Shown: positions 15,725 through 25,732 of the stretch, in pieces
Position numbering within the stretch: the stretch's first letter is position 1
Layout of the letters: each line of letters opens with the position of its first letter
Assembly: GCF_026339875.1 (NCBI RefSeq)
Contig: NZ_JAPEPZ010000004.1
Coordinates: 105,799-169,798 of the forward strand
DNA: 64,000 nt
Source: Streptomyces sp. NBC_01571
GTDB taxonomy: Bacteria > Actinomycetota > Actinomycetes > Streptomycetales > Streptomycetaceae
Direction: 5' to 3'
Notes under the pieces: model-generated
Database searches by the model: none
Told to the model about the DNA's origin: nothing
The model's input: only the letters and a program-made list of their open reading frames with translations
Position numbers and translations under genes: made by a program

Positions 15725-18345
15725 TGGTAGTCCCTCTGCTTGATCAGGCTGGTGGACGAACTGGCCGTGGAAACGGAGGAGAGGCTGGAAAGAAGGCTGC
15801 GTACCCGGGTCAGCTGCTCGTTGGCCTGCCTGGTGAGCTCATTCAGGGGCCGGACCTGCGCTCGTGCGTCGGCCGCCGCCTCCAGGGCTGCGACCTTCCC
15901 GGGGCGGGCCAGGTCGGCGAACACGTCGTCCAAGTGCGGGCCCTCGATGCGGATCGGGCCGATGCGCTGTCCGTGCACGGTGAATGACGCGTAGTGGTGG
16001 TACTGCGGGAGCACGGCTACGTGCGCAGGGGCCGGATAGCCGCCCCACTCCTCCGTGATGGGTGTGACCGCTGCCCGGGATCCGCGGGTCGTGGCCAGCG
16101 TGGAGGCGTTCTGCACGAGGGATTGCTGCACCGACTGCGGTAGCCGGCCGAGTAGCTGGGTCATGCCGTGCAGGTGGATCCGGAACTTGCGGAAGTCTTC
16201 GAACATGCTGGCCAAAGATCCGGACGCGGAGCCGGCCAGCGTGATCATCTCGTCGAGGTAGCCGCGGAAGGGCACCCGTTCTGCTTCTGGCGTGTCGATG
16301 CGGGAGCGTCCCGCCCGCAGCAGGTCCCGCGCGATGAGCGCGACCACGAGACGGTCGGTGGGCCCACTGCCCGCGGTGCAGATCCACACCACCATGCGGT
16401 GGTCCATTGCCGAGCGGATGTCGTAGACGCCGCGCCCCTGGCCGAGGAACGCCCGTGTCATGGGATTGGCTGCCAGCCGGCCCAGTGGGTTGAGGATGAC
16501 GGTGAAGGCGTCCGGAGGCAGCGTCGGGGCGACGGTGTGCCACCAGGCGCGGGACTCGCTGTCCAGGTCATCGGCCACGGCCGCGAGCACCTCCGCCCGG
16601 AAGGCGTCGTCGGTCAGCAGCGGCCGGAGGTGGAAGAGGGTGGCCTGGTCATCGAACCGCTGCAGGCGGCAGGCGGCCGCGTTGATGGTGGTCAGCACGG
16701 TGAGTGCCTCAGTGAAGATGGCGAGGGCGCGCGGGGCGGACGCGTCGTCCCAGCCGAACGCGGAGGCGAACGCGTCGACGACGTCCTCGACGACTTCGTG
16801 GCGGGCCCGGCTGTGGTGCATGCTGATCGGATTCCAGGAGCTCACCCCGCCCCCTTGGCCCCGAAGGTCGATTCGGGCGATCCGGTCCGCCACGGCGGGG
16901 TGGGCCAGGTACGGGGCGCCTCGCTGCCACGAGTCGTGATGCGGGTCGATGAACAGCAGTCCCCCTCCGGCGTGCGCGTACGCGATGGCCTGGGCCAGGG
17001 CCAGTTCCGTCTTGCCGCCGCCCGCCTTGCCCAGGGACAACGCGAACAAGGTCTCCTCTGCATGGGTGGCGACCTGGCGGCGCTGCCCGTCGGGGCCCCG
17101 GTACCAGCCCTGCAGCAGCAGCGACCGGTTGCCCATCTCGAACGTCGGAAGCTGGACGGGCAGCACCGGAAGACGGCTGTGCACGGTGGGAGGCTTCAGC
17201 AAGCCCAGCAACTCGTTCAAGCGGACCCAGTTCGCGCCGGGCGGCCGGCACTGACCGGTGTCCCAGCGCGAGTCGAAGTGACGACGGTGCGGCCACCGAT
17301 CGGCTCCCAGCCGCCACGGCCCGATCCGCAGCCCGCGCATCGCCCAGCGAGCCGACCCCCCGAACACATCGAAGCCGGCCTGAATCCGCGACAGGCGTGC
17401 GTACGCCCGGCCCTCCACGTTCGAGGCACAGCGCACCAGGATCTGCACGCGCACCAGGTGGTCGTCCTGCGCCAGTTTGCCAAGGACCTCTTCCCGGTCG
17501 ATTCGCTCCGGCGCCGGGGGCGCCAGGACCCGACCCATCTCCCGTCCCCTCGGCTGCCCGCCTCGCGTGGCCAGCTGCTCCAGTTCACCGAGCAGGGAAT
17601 CCCCCCAGCGCAGACTGTTTTGGTGCATCAGCCGCCAGGTCCGCGCGGTCTCGCGCTGCTCGTCCTGCCGGGCCCGCTGCATCACCTGGAACCGTCGTGC
17701 ACGCAGCGCCCACTTGGGGGCCCGCTGTAGGTCGATGCACACCTCGGCGAGGTCTCCGAGCTCGGCCCGGACGTCGGCCACGGCGTCGATCAGCGGCTGG
17801 AGCGGATCGGGGACCAGCGGCACCTCCCGTAGTTCGGCCACCGGGTTGCCTCGCAGAACGAACTCTGCGCGCACCTCATGCTCGTGAGGCGTCTCGCGCA
17901 GCGCCGCACCCCGGGTGGTGCGCACGGCCGGCCCGAACGGTGTTGTCCTCAGCAGGCGTTCGGCCCCGGCGGGACCTTCGACGCGGTAGACGAGCGGATG
18001 GGCCCCGTCGGCGCGCAACCTGATCCGTACCGACTTGCTGCGTCGCGGCGCCCACCACGGCAGCGACGTCGAGGCCCGGGTCAGCTCCACACCGCGGCGG
18101 AAGATCTCCTCAAAGCCGGGGTCGAAGTGCGAGGCCGGGACGAGTTCCAGGGCCATCCGTTCCTGGGAGGCCTTCGCGGCGAGCCGCCGGACCAGCCACT
18201 CGCCGGCGGCGCAGGCCATGAGCAGGGCCAGGACGAGCCAGTACCAGTGGTAGGCCAGCCACAGAGCCACGTTGAGGGGGACAAGAACCCAGCCGGACAG
18301 GCCCTGGGCGGCCAGCGGAATCAGCGAAGCGGCTGCGGTGTCCAC
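15721..18345 (-). CDS. VirD4/TraG-type coupling ATPase
   Basis: 874 residues from the GTG at 18345 (AAAGGA upstream), which overlaps the previous gene by 25 bp. Two hydrophobic segments near the N-terminus (LSGWVLVPLNVALWLAYHWYWLVLALLMACAAG) anchor it. The ATPase core has Walker A LSLGKAGGGKTELALAQ at about 430-445 and Walker B GGLLFIDPHHDSW. Later MVVWICTAGSGPTDRLVVALIARDLL and FRGYLDEMITLAGSASGSLASMFEDFRKFRIHLHGMTQLLGRLP match the second half of the T4CP motor, including the glutamine of the sensor region. It should deliver DNA to the type IV channel encoded upstream. Confidence 0.85.
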   Translation of the reverse strand: MDTAAASLIPLAAQGLSGWVLVPLNVALWLAYHWYWLVLALLMACAAGEWLVRRLAAKASQERMALELVPASHFDPGFEEIFRRGVELTRASTSLPWWAPRRSKSVRIRLRADGAHPLVYRVEGPAGAERLLRTTPFGPAVRTTRGAALRETPHEHEVRAEFVLRGNPVAELREVPLVPDPLQPLIDAVADVRAELGDLAEVCIDLQRAPKWALRARRFQVMQRARQDEQRETARTWRLMHQNSLRWGDSLLGELEQLATRGGQPRGREMGRVLAPPAPERIDREEVLGKLAQDDHLVRVQILVRCASNVEGRAYARLSRIQAGFDVFGGSARWAMRGLRIGPWRLGADRWPHRRHFDSRWDTGQCRPPGANWVRLNELLGLLKPPTVHSRLPVLPVQLPTFEMGNRSLLLQGWYRGPDGQRRQVATHAEETLFALSLGKAGGGKTELALAQAIAYAHAGGGLLFIDPHHDSWQRGAPYLAHPAVADRIARIDLRGQGGGVSSWNPISMHHSRARHEVVEDVVDAFASAFGWDDASAPRALAIFTEALTVLTTINAAACRLQRFDDQATLFHLRPLLTDDAFRAEVLAAVADDLDSESRAWWHTVAPTLPPDAFTVILNPLGRLAANPMTRAFLGQGRGVYDIRSAMDHRMVVWICTAGSGPTDRLVVALIARDLLRAGRSRIDTPEAERVPFRGYLDEMITLAGSASGSLASMFEDFRKFRIHLHGMTQLLGRLPQSVQQSLVQNASTLATTRGSRAAVTPITEEWGGYPAPAHVAVLPQYHHYASFTVHGQRIGPIRIEGPHLDDVFADLARPGKVAALEAAADARAQVRPLNELTRQANEQLTRVRSLLSSLSSVSTASSSTSLIKQRDYQ

Positions 18346-18953
18346 ACCGAGTGTCCTTTCGTGGAGGTGAGGGTGAAGTAGATGTCGGTGACGCGGGTTT
18401 CGGCGTAGCTGCCTCCCGGGTCGGTGCCGGCCCACACCAGGTGCACCACGGCCTGCCGGCTGCTGCCGTCGCGGCGGGCGATCGCCGCCTGGACCCGCAG
18501 GCGGGTGAACTCGCCCGCACCGGGCCGGGAGGTGCCGAAGGCCGTTGGCCACCGGTCGCGGCCGCTGCCGGTGGCATCCGCGTGCAGCACCGCTTCACCG
18601 TCGCGGACCAGACGGAGCGCCGTGGCCGTCGGGAGATCTTTTGGCCAGGACCGCTCCAGGCGGCTTTGCACCGCGCCGTCGACGCGCGACGTGGGCACCT
18701 CGCGTGCCGGGCTCGGCGCCGAAGATGCGGCGGCCGTACTCGCGGACGGTGCCGCCGTCGCCTGCGGTGAGGCCGGGGCCGCGAGCCTCGTCTGGCCGGG
18801 GGAGTCCGGCCCGCTCGCCTGCGGTTGTGCCGTCGTCGGTGCAGGCGCGGACACGGGCGAGCGCGGGGTGAGGAGCCAGCCGGCGAGGCAAACGAACAGG
18901 GCTGCGCAGCACAGCAGCCACCACGGGCGCCCGGAGACACGGCCTGATCTCAT
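18321..18953 (-). CDS. Membrane-anchored conjugation-locus protein
   Basis: 210 residues, GGAGGAG before the ATG, start overlapping the upstream stop as ATGA. One N-terminal membrane segment (WWLLCCAALFVCLAGWLLTP) is followed by a Pro/Ala/Ser-rich stretch of about 60 residues and an outer domain ending AVVHLVWAGTDPGGSYAETRVTDIYFTLT. The fold resembles short NTF2-like outer domains of transfer proteins, but I cannot name the family. It lies between the cell-wall hydrolase and the coupling ATPase. Confidence 0.6.
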   Translation of the reverse strand: MRSGRVSGRPWWLLCCAALFVCLAGWLLTPRSPVSAPAPTTAQPQASGPDSPGQTRLAAPASPQATAAPSASTAAASSAPSPAREVPTSRVDGAVQSRLERSWPKDLPTATALRLVRDGEAVLHADATGSGRDRWPTAFGTSRPGAGEFTRLRVQAAIARRDGSSRQAVVHLVWAGTDPGGSYAETRVTDIYFTLTSTKGHSVWTPQPLR

Positions 18954-20098
18954 AGGAGGCGTGCTCCTCCCGCGTAGCCGGACATGGCGTCGATCGGGTC
19001 GACGCGCACGACCGTTCCGGGACGCGGCGCGTTGACCATCGTGCCGCTGCCCAGCGCGATACCGACGTGATAGATCACCCCGGAGCCGTCCGCGAAGAAG
19101 ACGAGGTCACCGGCCTTCAACGCGTCCTGGCCGAGACTGGCCGGGATGCGCCGGCCGAACGCGGCCTGGGCGTCGGCGTTGTGGGGCAGCCGGATGCCGG
19201 CCTTGGCGAACGCGTACAGGGTCAGGCCCGAGCAGTCGAAGCCGAAGACGGACACCCCGGACTTCCCGCTCGGGGTGCAGCAGATCCCGAAGCTGCGGCC
19301 GCGGGTGGTGCCGCCGCCCCACGAGTAGGGCGCGCCGCGTTCGGCGAGCGCCGCGTTCACGACGGTGGCGACCGACCCGGACAGGTTCCCCGGGGCGCCG
19401 GACCGGTACCGGCTGATCCAGCCCAGCACGGTGTCCGCGTAGGTCCCGGAGTGGTTGTACTGCAGGATCGCTGACCGCAGCTGGGCCACGTCGGTGAGGT
19501 TGCGGCCGTGCCCGCACAGGTACACGGCTGCCCCCAGGGCGGCATCGTCGGCGTTGTGCGGATCGCGCACGCCGTCGCTGTTGCCGTCGCGGCCGGTGCT
19601 CTCCCAGGTGGAGGGCAGGAACTGGAAGGGGCCCACGGCCCGTTCGCCGCTCGCCGTCCCGTCCCACTTCCCGCCGTCGGTGTCAGGGAACGACGTGGTG
19701 TTCCCGCCGGACCCGGAGCCGTTCAGCAGCACCCCATAGATCTTCGGCCGGATGTCCCCGGCCGCAGAAATGGAGCGGCCGGCTGCATGGTTCGACTCGA
19801 CCTTGGCGATCCCGGCCAGCACCGGCCAGGTCATGCCCTTGCAGCGGGGGACCTGCCCTGCGATGCCGGTGGCGGCCTTCTTGTACGCCGTGAGCATCCG
19901 TGGGCGGATGTCGGCGGCGCTGCCGCTCTCGTCGCCGATCCCAAGCGCGCTGGCGCTGCCGGCCGCGGCGACCGCGGTGAGCGCGTTCATCGTGGACATC
20001 AGCGGCAGAGCGGAGCATCCTGCGGCGAGGAGTGGCAGAAGCGCGGCGAGCAGCCACCGCTTGAGACGGCGCCGGGGAGCCGGCGCGGGCCCGGTCAT
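18950..20098 (-). CDS. Bifunctional transglycosylase and NlpC/P60 peptidase lipoprotein
   Basis: 382 residues from the ATG at 20098 (ATGA overlap with the VirB6-like gene). A basic start and LLPLLAAGCSALP give a lipobox. Domain 1, about 75-230, is lytic-transglycosylase-like: AGIAKVESNHAAGRS carries the catalytic-type glutamate, then AVGPFQFLPSTWEST. Domain 2, about 255-382, is NlpC/P60: GAPYSWGGGTT, VFGFDCSGLTLYAFAKAGIRLPH with catalytic cysteine, and VIYHVGIALGSG with catalytic histidine. It corresponds to VirB1/TcpG cell-wall hydrolases that open peptidoglycan for a conjugation channel. Confidence 0.88.
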   Translation of the reverse strand: MTGPAPAPRRRLKRWLLAALLPLLAAGCSALPLMSTMNALTAVAAAGSASALGIGDESGSAADIRPRMLTAYKKAATGIAGQVPRCKGMTWPVLAGIAKVESNHAAGRSISAAGDIRPKIYGVLLNGSGSGGNTTSFPDTDGGKWDGTASGERAVGPFQFLPSTWESTGRDGNSDGVRDPHNADDAALGAAVYLCGHGRNLTDVAQLRSAILQYNHSGTYADTVLGWISRYRSGAPGNLSGSVATVVNAALAERGAPYSWGGGTTRGRSFGICCTPSGKSGVSVFGFDCSGLTLYAFAKAGIRLPHNADAQAAFGRRIPASLGQDALKAGDLVFFADGSGVIYHVGIALGSGTMVNAPRPGTVVRVDPIDAMSGYAGGARLL

Positions 20099-22428
20099 GG
20101 CCGGCCTCGCCAACTGTGTGCATCCTGGCGGGTGGTGTGGCCCCACACGCGCAGCAACTGGTTCACGTCGTCGCGGTACTCGGTGGAGCGGGTGCGCGCG
20201 GTGCGGACCGTGCGTGGCAGGCCCAGCGTCGCTCCGTAGGCGATGCGGCCGGTGCGGTGCACCGCCCGGTAGCCGCGCAGCCGGACGAGCCGGTTGTGAG
20301 CCCGGGTCGACAGCAGCGTCCGGTCGCTCTCTTGTTCGTGCAGCAGGTCGCCGGTGTCGTGGTCCCAGATCTGGCCCTCCGCGTTGCGGTACCGGTCGCG
20401 CGGGCCCTGTCGGTGCGGCATCCGCCCACTGCCCGGAGCAGGCTGCCCGTTCGGGCTCGACTGGCCCTGGTGGGGCTGGGTGCCGGGCGGGGCGTCGGCG
20501 TCGGCGACCGGTTTGCGCAGCCGTTCCAGAGCGGGCTCCTCGGGACGCCGGCCGACGAGCAGGCCCCAGGTGCCGCGCGCGGCGAGCCGCGCGCCCCCGG
20601 CTGCAAGGCCGAGCGGGGCCAGCCCGCGCGATACTTCGGCTCCGGCGTCGTTGATGATCCGGCTGGTGGGAAGGGGTGTCCCTGTGCCGTCGGTGAGCCC
20701 TGACACGGACTGCATGATCCGGTGCCGGGTTCCCAGCCACGAACCGCCGGTCAGCGATCCACCGCCGCCGAGTCCGCCGGCGCCCGTTCCCGCAGCGTGG
20801 ACGGCGAGCGCGGCCCCGAACTCGGAGCTGTCGCCCGGCAGATGAGTGCCGCCGACCTTCGCGTACCGCATCCGGACCGCGAGGCGTTGGCCGAACGTGG
20901 TCACAGACCTCAGGAGCTGGCGGTGGGCTGCCGCGCCGACCACCCCGACGACATCGAGGGCCAGCAGCCGCTCGGCAGGCAGATCGGGCCCGTCGGTGAA
21001 CACCGCGTCGATTCCGATGCCGTAGAACGGCAGGAACATGCAGGTCACGAACATCAGGGCGATGCTCATCGCCAGGAGCGCCAGCCACTTCCACACGGCC
21101 TGCCGGCTGGGGCCGGGCAGCATGGACCACACCAGCGTCACCCCGCCGACGGCGGCCGCGGCTGCATCAGCGGCCTGCGTGCCCAGCAGCACTACCGACG
21201 CGGACAGCGGGATGGCGCAGATCAGCAGCGCCGCGACCAGCAGCATGAGCGTCCCGGCCGCCCGCGATCCGCTGGGCTCCGCCGCGTAGTCGGCGCAGGC
21301 CTTGCCCACCGGGCCGGCCTTCTTCATGTCGGCGAGGAACGCGGCGAACCGGGCGTCCTCCGAACTCAGCACGGGGGTGACGCTGTCCAGCAACTGGCCG
21401 CCGGGCGTGAAGTCGGGGAGCTTCACGCTGCCGGACTTGCCGTCTCCGGTGTGCTCCTCCTCGCAGACCTTGCGCAGCGCGCCGCGCACCAGGGAACACG
21501 CCTTCTTCGTCTTGTCGTCCATCGGCCCGGGCTTGTAGCCGCCGGTCACCCACTTCAGGTGCACCGCGTACGCCGTGCGGTCGGCGGGCTTGCCGGGGTC
21601 CAGGACCCGCCCGTACTCCAGCAGCATGTAGCCCTTGACGACCAGCGCGTTGGTGAGGGAGTCCTCGATCGGCCGGGCAATCTCGGTCGCGGTCAGCGGC
21701 CTGGCGTCCTCCACCTTCAGGCACTTCAGTTCGGCGTTGCCGGCCATGCCGTCGCACGGGCCCCTGGAGCTGATCTTGCCGCCCCAGTCGTGGGAGGCGA
21801 CCGTGGCCTGCGCGACCTCGGCGGCCGCCTGCTGGCTCTGCGCCAGCGGCCCGTCCTGGGCGAGCAGGTAGTCGGGACGGACGAACGCGCTCGCCGCGAA
21901 CGCCGCGATCAGCAGCGTCAGCATGATCTCCCCGAGCCCCTTGCCGATCTTCCCGCGCACGAACAGGACGAGACCGAACGCGAACGCCCACGCCAGGAGC
22001 AGTCCCTTCAGCCCGAGAGTGTCGACGACCGCGTGGTTGTAGGAGTCGGCCGCCTTCTGCGCCGGGGCCGCCAGCAGCTTGATCAGCGGGAAGCGGAAGG
22101 CGAACTCGACGGCCCAGCAGGACAGCCCCACCACCAGCCGGATGAGGGTGAACAGGCCGGACATGATGAACGCGTACGCATTCGACTTCAGGGAGAACAC
22201 CGAACCGCCCTGCGCGGACAGCTCGTATCCGTCGATCGGCACGCCCTCGGAACTGTCCACGTTCAGCGGCGACAGCAGCCCCTCCCCGCCGTCGGCGGCG
22301 TAGGCGACCTGGCTGTTGACCAGCAGGAACACGCACGCGATACCCACCGTGAAAGCAGCCGCCCGCAGCGATCCGCGATCGAGGCGGCGCATCAGGGGCC
22401 ACGTCCAAAGGCCCCGGTGGCCGATCAC
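20095..22428 (-). CDS. VirB6/TrbL-like polytopic membrane protein
   Basis: 777 residues from the GTG at 22428, overlapping the virB4 stop as GTGA; the open frame to 22734 lies inside virB4. A signal-like segment (AFTVGIACVFLLVNSQVAYAADGG) is followed by about seven further hydrophobic helices, among them FIMSGLFTLIRLVVGLSCWAVEF, LLLAWAFAFGLVLFVRG, GTLMLLVAALLICAIPLSASVVLL and WLALLAMSIALMFVTCMFLPFYG. A long, Arg/Pro-rich cytoplasmic tail closes it. Topology, size and position after VirB4 fit VirB6/TcpH, the channel component of type IV secretion. Confidence 0.75.
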   Translation of the reverse strand: MIGHRGLWTWPLMRRLDRGSLRAAAFTVGIACVFLLVNSQVAYAADGGEGLLSPLNVDSSEGVPIDGYELSAQGGSVFSLKSNAYAFIMSGLFTLIRLVVGLSCWAVEFAFRFPLIKLLAAPAQKAADSYNHAVVDTLGLKGLLLAWAFAFGLVLFVRGKIGKGLGEIMLTLLIAAFAASAFVRPDYLLAQDGPLAQSQQAAAEVAQATVASHDWGGKISSRGPCDGMAGNAELKCLKVEDARPLTATEIARPIEDSLTNALVVKGYMLLEYGRVLDPGKPADRTAYAVHLKWVTGGYKPGPMDDKTKKACSLVRGALRKVCEEEHTGDGKSGSVKLPDFTPGGQLLDSVTPVLSSEDARFAAFLADMKKAGPVGKACADYAAEPSGSRAAGTLMLLVAALLICAIPLSASVVLLGTQAADAAAAAVGGVTLVWSMLPGPSRQAVWKWLALLAMSIALMFVTCMFLPFYGIGIDAVFTDGPDLPAERLLALDVVGVVGAAAHRQLLRSVTTFGQRLAVRMRYAKVGGTHLPGDSSEFGAALAVHAAGTGAGGLGGGGSLTGGSWLGTRHRIMQSVSGLTDGTGTPLPTSRIINDAGAEVSRGLAPLGLAAGGARLAARGTWGLLVGRRPEEPALERLRKPVADADAPPGTQPHQGQSSPNGQPAPGSGRMPHRQGPRDRYRNAEGQIWDHDTGDLLHEQESDRTLLSTRAHNRLVRLRGYRAVHRTGRIAYGATLGLPRTVRTARTRSTEYRDDVNQLLRVWGHTTRQDAHSWRGRP

Positions 22429-25166
22429 GACGCACCCGCCGTCTGGCGGCCCGCAGGCGTGACGGCAGCGTCCGGCACGGCAGGCAGAGGGTGGGGGCGC
22501 TGCCCGGGCGTGGTGGTGACACCGTCCTTGAGGCGCTGCACCTCGGGGATGAGGACCTTGATGCGCGAGGTGTTCATCCGCGGAGCCGTCAGCAGCATCT
22601 CGCCTTCGCGGCCGCGGTGCCCGACGGGGGACAGGCCCGTCGTCACCAGGCGGAGCATCTCGGGGTCGTCCGGGTTCTGTCCCACGAACTGAAGGGCCCG
22701 GCGGGCCCGCTCGCGGTCGCTGGTGCGTCCGCACGCGCGGTAGGCGAACAGGCCGCGGTCCTTGCCCAGTTCGAGAGCGTCCTGGGCGCCGGCGATGAGG
22801 CCGGCGAAGTGCTTGCGGCCGTCGTGCAGGACCTCGCTGATGAGGGCCTCACCCTCGGAGGAACTGGAGAGCCACCACAACTCGTCCATCGCGATCGCGC
22901 AGAACCGGGAGACGTCCTCGAAGGCCGTCTGCCGGGAGATCGCTGCGATCAGGTAGAGGACCGCCCGGCCGATCAAAGCCTCCAGCGGCTGCTGCTTGAG
23001 GACCTCGGGGTTGGCCATGGCCTCACGCGGCGGCAGGGTCAGGCCCGCGGTCGTGATGACGATCAGATCCGCGCGGGCATCGTCGCCCAACTGCACCGGC
23101 TCCAGCGCCGGATCGAAGACCATCGAGGCCAGCTGATTGGACGCGACGATCCGCAGCAGGTCCACGAGAGTGGCCGCCGCATCCCGGCGCGTGCCGTCGG
23201 CGCTGGCCGCCATGTCCTCCAGCTCGACGATGACCTGCTGCATGGACGGCTGGGCGCGCAGCGCCGCCAGCTCGACCGCCCGGTGCAGCACGCCGCCGGC
23301 CACCGTCATCGGCCCGATGCCCAACTGCAGGGTCAGGTAGCTGAGCGCGTAGTGCGTGCCCTGCGCCCGGCCGGGGAACATCCGCAGCGGGTCGATGGAC
23401 AGACCGGCGGCCGCCGCGTCGATGACCTGGCAGCGGCCCGGCGCCGCGCTGCGCGCGAAGGTGGCCCACTCCCGCAAGGGGGTGCGGTCGATGCAGATCG
23501 CGCGGCCGCCGCGGTCCACGACGGCCTGCGTCACGAGCTTTTGCAGCACGCTCTTGCCCGCGCCCGGGTCGGCGACGACCGCCAGGGACGCCGACGCATC
23601 GGCCTTGGGGGCATCGGCGATGTTCAGCAGCACCGGGCGGGTGGTCCCGCAGTCCAAGTCGACGCCCAGGAGCATCCCGCCCGGGTCACCGCACTCGTTC
23701 AAGGTCAGCGGCGCCAGCATCGCCCAGTCCTCCGACACCTGGTGCTGGACGAACTCGCGCACCGCAGGCGGGCGGGGGGTGGCCGGCAGGCCCAGCGTGA
23801 ACAGCGACTCCTGCATCCCGGCGGGCCGGACCGCACGGTAGTCCGCCATCGCCAGCACCGAGGCCAGCGCCCGGGCCCGCCCGTCGCACACCGCGGGGTC
23901 GGGCCCCCACACGCACAGCGTCGTGACCGACTGGACCTCGACCTCGACACTCGTGCGGGCCAGCCGGGCATCCAGATCACCCAGGTCCCGTGCCGCACTG
24001 AGCAGCGAGGCGGGCATTCCGGTGGGCCGGGCCGCGTACTGGTCCGACTGGTCGACGAGCTCGGTCTTCTTGCGCTGCACCTGGCGCCGCGCCTTGTCCG
24101 CGGACACGATCGTCAGGTCGACGCAGAAGTCGACGGGGAATTCCAGCGACTCCAACTGCGCGAACAGATCAGCGGACTCCACACTCACCGCAGGCGGGCA
24201 CTCCGCCAGCGCCAGATGCGCCTGGTAGCCCACGCCCTGCTCCGTCTCCACCTGAAGCCAGCGCCGGACCAGCGGCGAGCTGTCACCACGCCGCCACCAC
24301 GGCCCCGCCGAATCCCGGCCACGCCGGCCGCGCTCCGGACGGCGGCCGCGCGCGCCCGGCACTCTGCCGTCCTCCACGACGTCCTGGTCCTCGTCCTGGG
24401 CGCGCTGCCCGTCCGTTCCGCCCTCCAGCAGCCGCACCTGACCCAGGTCCGCGTAGCTGGGGGACTGCAGGTACTCGCCCCTCACCTGCCCGCCATACAG
24501 CGGACTGGCGGCGGCCTGCGACAGCAGCGGCTCATCCAGGCCCCGACACAGGGCGTGCTGCACCATCCACACGACCTCCGCGGGCGTTGCGGGACGGAAT
24601 GACACCGACCCCGTCAGCTGCTGCTCGACCTGCTCCGCCAACTGCCGGTAGGCGGCCACGTCGCGGCGGGTCACCGCGGCCGGCTTCACCCCCAGCGACG
24701 CCGACAGCTCGGCCCACAGCGCTCCGGCTGTCGCGGACCTCTGCATGCTGCCCCGCTCGGCGACCAGGGGGACGGCCAGCCACAACGTCCGCTGATGCAT
24801 CTCCTGGTCGGCCAGCAGATCAAGGGCGGCATCGGCGACCTCCGCCCACGGGTGCATGCCCGAGGCCTTGGCCGGAGCCGCCGTGGCGTCCGCGCCCTCC
24901 AGCATCTTCAGGGCGACCTCACCGGCATCGACCTGCGCGCACAATCCGTACAGGCGGGGCGAGCCGGCCAGGGCCAAGGACCGCACCAAGTGGGCGGCCT
25001 TCGCGATCAGTTCGTCCCTCACCTGCGCGGGTAGATACGCCCCCTGTACCGACTCGGCGCTGCGGCCATCCCCGCCCGGGCCGGGATGCAGGCGGTAGAT
25101 CGCCCACACTGTGCCGTGCGCCGTCCACACCAGATGACCGGCGATGTGCCGGATCGACACCCTCAC
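22425..25166 (-). CDS. VirB4-type conjugation ATPase
   Basis: 913 residues; the GTG start overlaps the upstream stop as GTGA and has GGGGGGATCTCA before it. The N-terminal half has features of TcpF/VirB4 (HLVRSLALAGSPRLYGLC). The ATPase half shows Walker A SLAVVADPGAGKSVLQKLVTQ at roughly 530 and Walker B RFCAIAMDELWWLSSSSEGEALISEVLHDGRKHFAGLIAGAQ at roughly 755. A polar, charged insertion near residues 240-290 is unusual and may be a linker. It energises assembly of the transfer channel. Confidence 0.88.
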   Translation of the reverse strand: MRVSIRHIAGHLVWTAHGTVWAIYRLHPGPGGDGRSAESVQGAYLPAQVRDELIAKAAHLVRSLALAGSPRLYGLCAQVDAGEVALKMLEGADATAAPAKASGMHPWAEVADAALDLLADQEMHQRTLWLAVPLVAERGSMQRSATAGALWAELSASLGVKPAAVTRRDVAAYRQLAEQVEQQLTGSVSFRPATPAEVVWMVQHALCRGLDEPLLSQAAASPLYGGQVRGEYLQSPSYADLGQVRLLEGGTDGQRAQDEDQDVVEDGRVPGARGRRPERGRRGRDSAGPWWRRGDSSPLVRRWLQVETEQGVGYQAHLALAECPPAVSVESADLFAQLESLEFPVDFCVDLTIVSADKARRQVQRKKTELVDQSDQYAARPTGMPASLLSAARDLGDLDARLARTSVEVEVQSVTTLCVWGPDPAVCDGRARALASVLAMADYRAVRPAGMQESLFTLGLPATPRPPAVREFVQHQVSEDWAMLAPLTLNECGDPGGMLLGVDLDCGTTRPVLLNIADAPKADASASLAVVADPGAGKSVLQKLVTQAVVDRGGRAICIDRTPLREWATFARSAAPGRCQVIDAAAAGLSIDPLRMFPGRAQGTHYALSYLTLQLGIGPMTVAGGVLHRAVELAALRAQPSMQQVIVELEDMAASADGTRRDAAATLVDLLRIVASNQLASMVFDPALEPVQLGDDARADLIVITTAGLTLPPREAMANPEVLKQQPLEALIGRAVLYLIAAISRQTAFEDVSRFCAIAMDELWWLSSSSEGEALISEVLHDGRKHFAGLIAGAQDALELGKDRGLFAYRACGRTSDRERARRALQFVGQNPDDPEMLRLVTTGLSPVGHRGREGEMLLTAPRMNTSRIKVLIPEVQRLKDGVTTTPGQRPHPLPAVPDAAVTPAGRQTAGAS

Positions 25167-25732
25167 TGAGATCCCCCCTCACGACGGGCAGCCGCCTGGG
25201 CCAGCAGTCGCTGCACCGCCGAATTCCGTGCTGCGGCAACCGGCGCCGGCCGGCGGTCCCGGCGAGGCAACCGCACCCGGCGCTCCCCCCGGCCCCGGCC
25301 GGCGACCACAGAACGGGCAGCGACGCGCGCCGGCCGGACGCCTGCGGCCTCGAGGCCCTCGATGCCGAACCCGCCGTATAGGGCGCAGGGGCGGGCATCG
25401 CGGGCCGCCTTCCCGCGCAGCCGCCCGGACGCGGGCTGCGCGGCGAGCGACAACCACCCAACGGCAGCCGGGAACGGCGCCCGACCCGCGATGCGCGGGC
25501 TGCGCACCAGCCAGATCGCGGCCACCCACGCCACCAGGGGCAGCGGCCCCATCCACGTCCACCACGCCGTCGTCGCACCCAGGAGAACGGCGCCCGCAGC
25601 ACCGACGACGATCTGCGCGGGGGTGTAGGGCCCGAGGATCAGCTTGAAGTCGCCGATCTTGCCCAGCACCCAGGGGTGCCGCCGGGCCGTCGTGTAGTAC
25701 CGGCTCACTCGCTCCTGATCGGGCGCCGTCAC
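25163..25732 (-). CDS. Small T4SS membrane protein, PrgI/TcpE-like by position
   Basis: 189 residues from the GTG at 25732, overlapping the previous stop as GTGA; the open frame extends upstream to 26065 but is Arg/Ala-rich there, a shadow of the neighbours. RVSRYYTTARRHPWVLGKIGDFKLILGPYTPAQIVVGAAGAVLLG leads into two membrane helices, then a basic cytoplasmic tail. A gene of this size just before VirB4 is usual for the VirB3/PrgI/TcpE component. The family match itself is only suggestive. Confidence 0.6.
   Translation of the reverse strand: MTAPDQERVSRYYTTARRHPWVLGKIGDFKLILGPYTPAQIVVGAAGAVLLGATTAWWTWMGPLPLVAWVAAIWLVRSPRIAGRAPFPAAVGWLSLAAQPASGRLRGKAARDARPCALYGGFGIEGLEAAGVRPARVAARSVVAGRGRGERRVRLPRRDRRPAPVAAARNSAVQRLLAQAAARREGGSQ

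Noticed and set aside
20722..22692. 656-residue plus-strand open frame
   Set aside because: Antisense to the VirB6-like gene; rich in Arg, Gly and Gln with no domain. A GC-bias shadow.
22491..24602. 703-residue plus-strand open frame
   Set aside because: Antisense to VirB4, whose Walker motifs confirm the minus strand.
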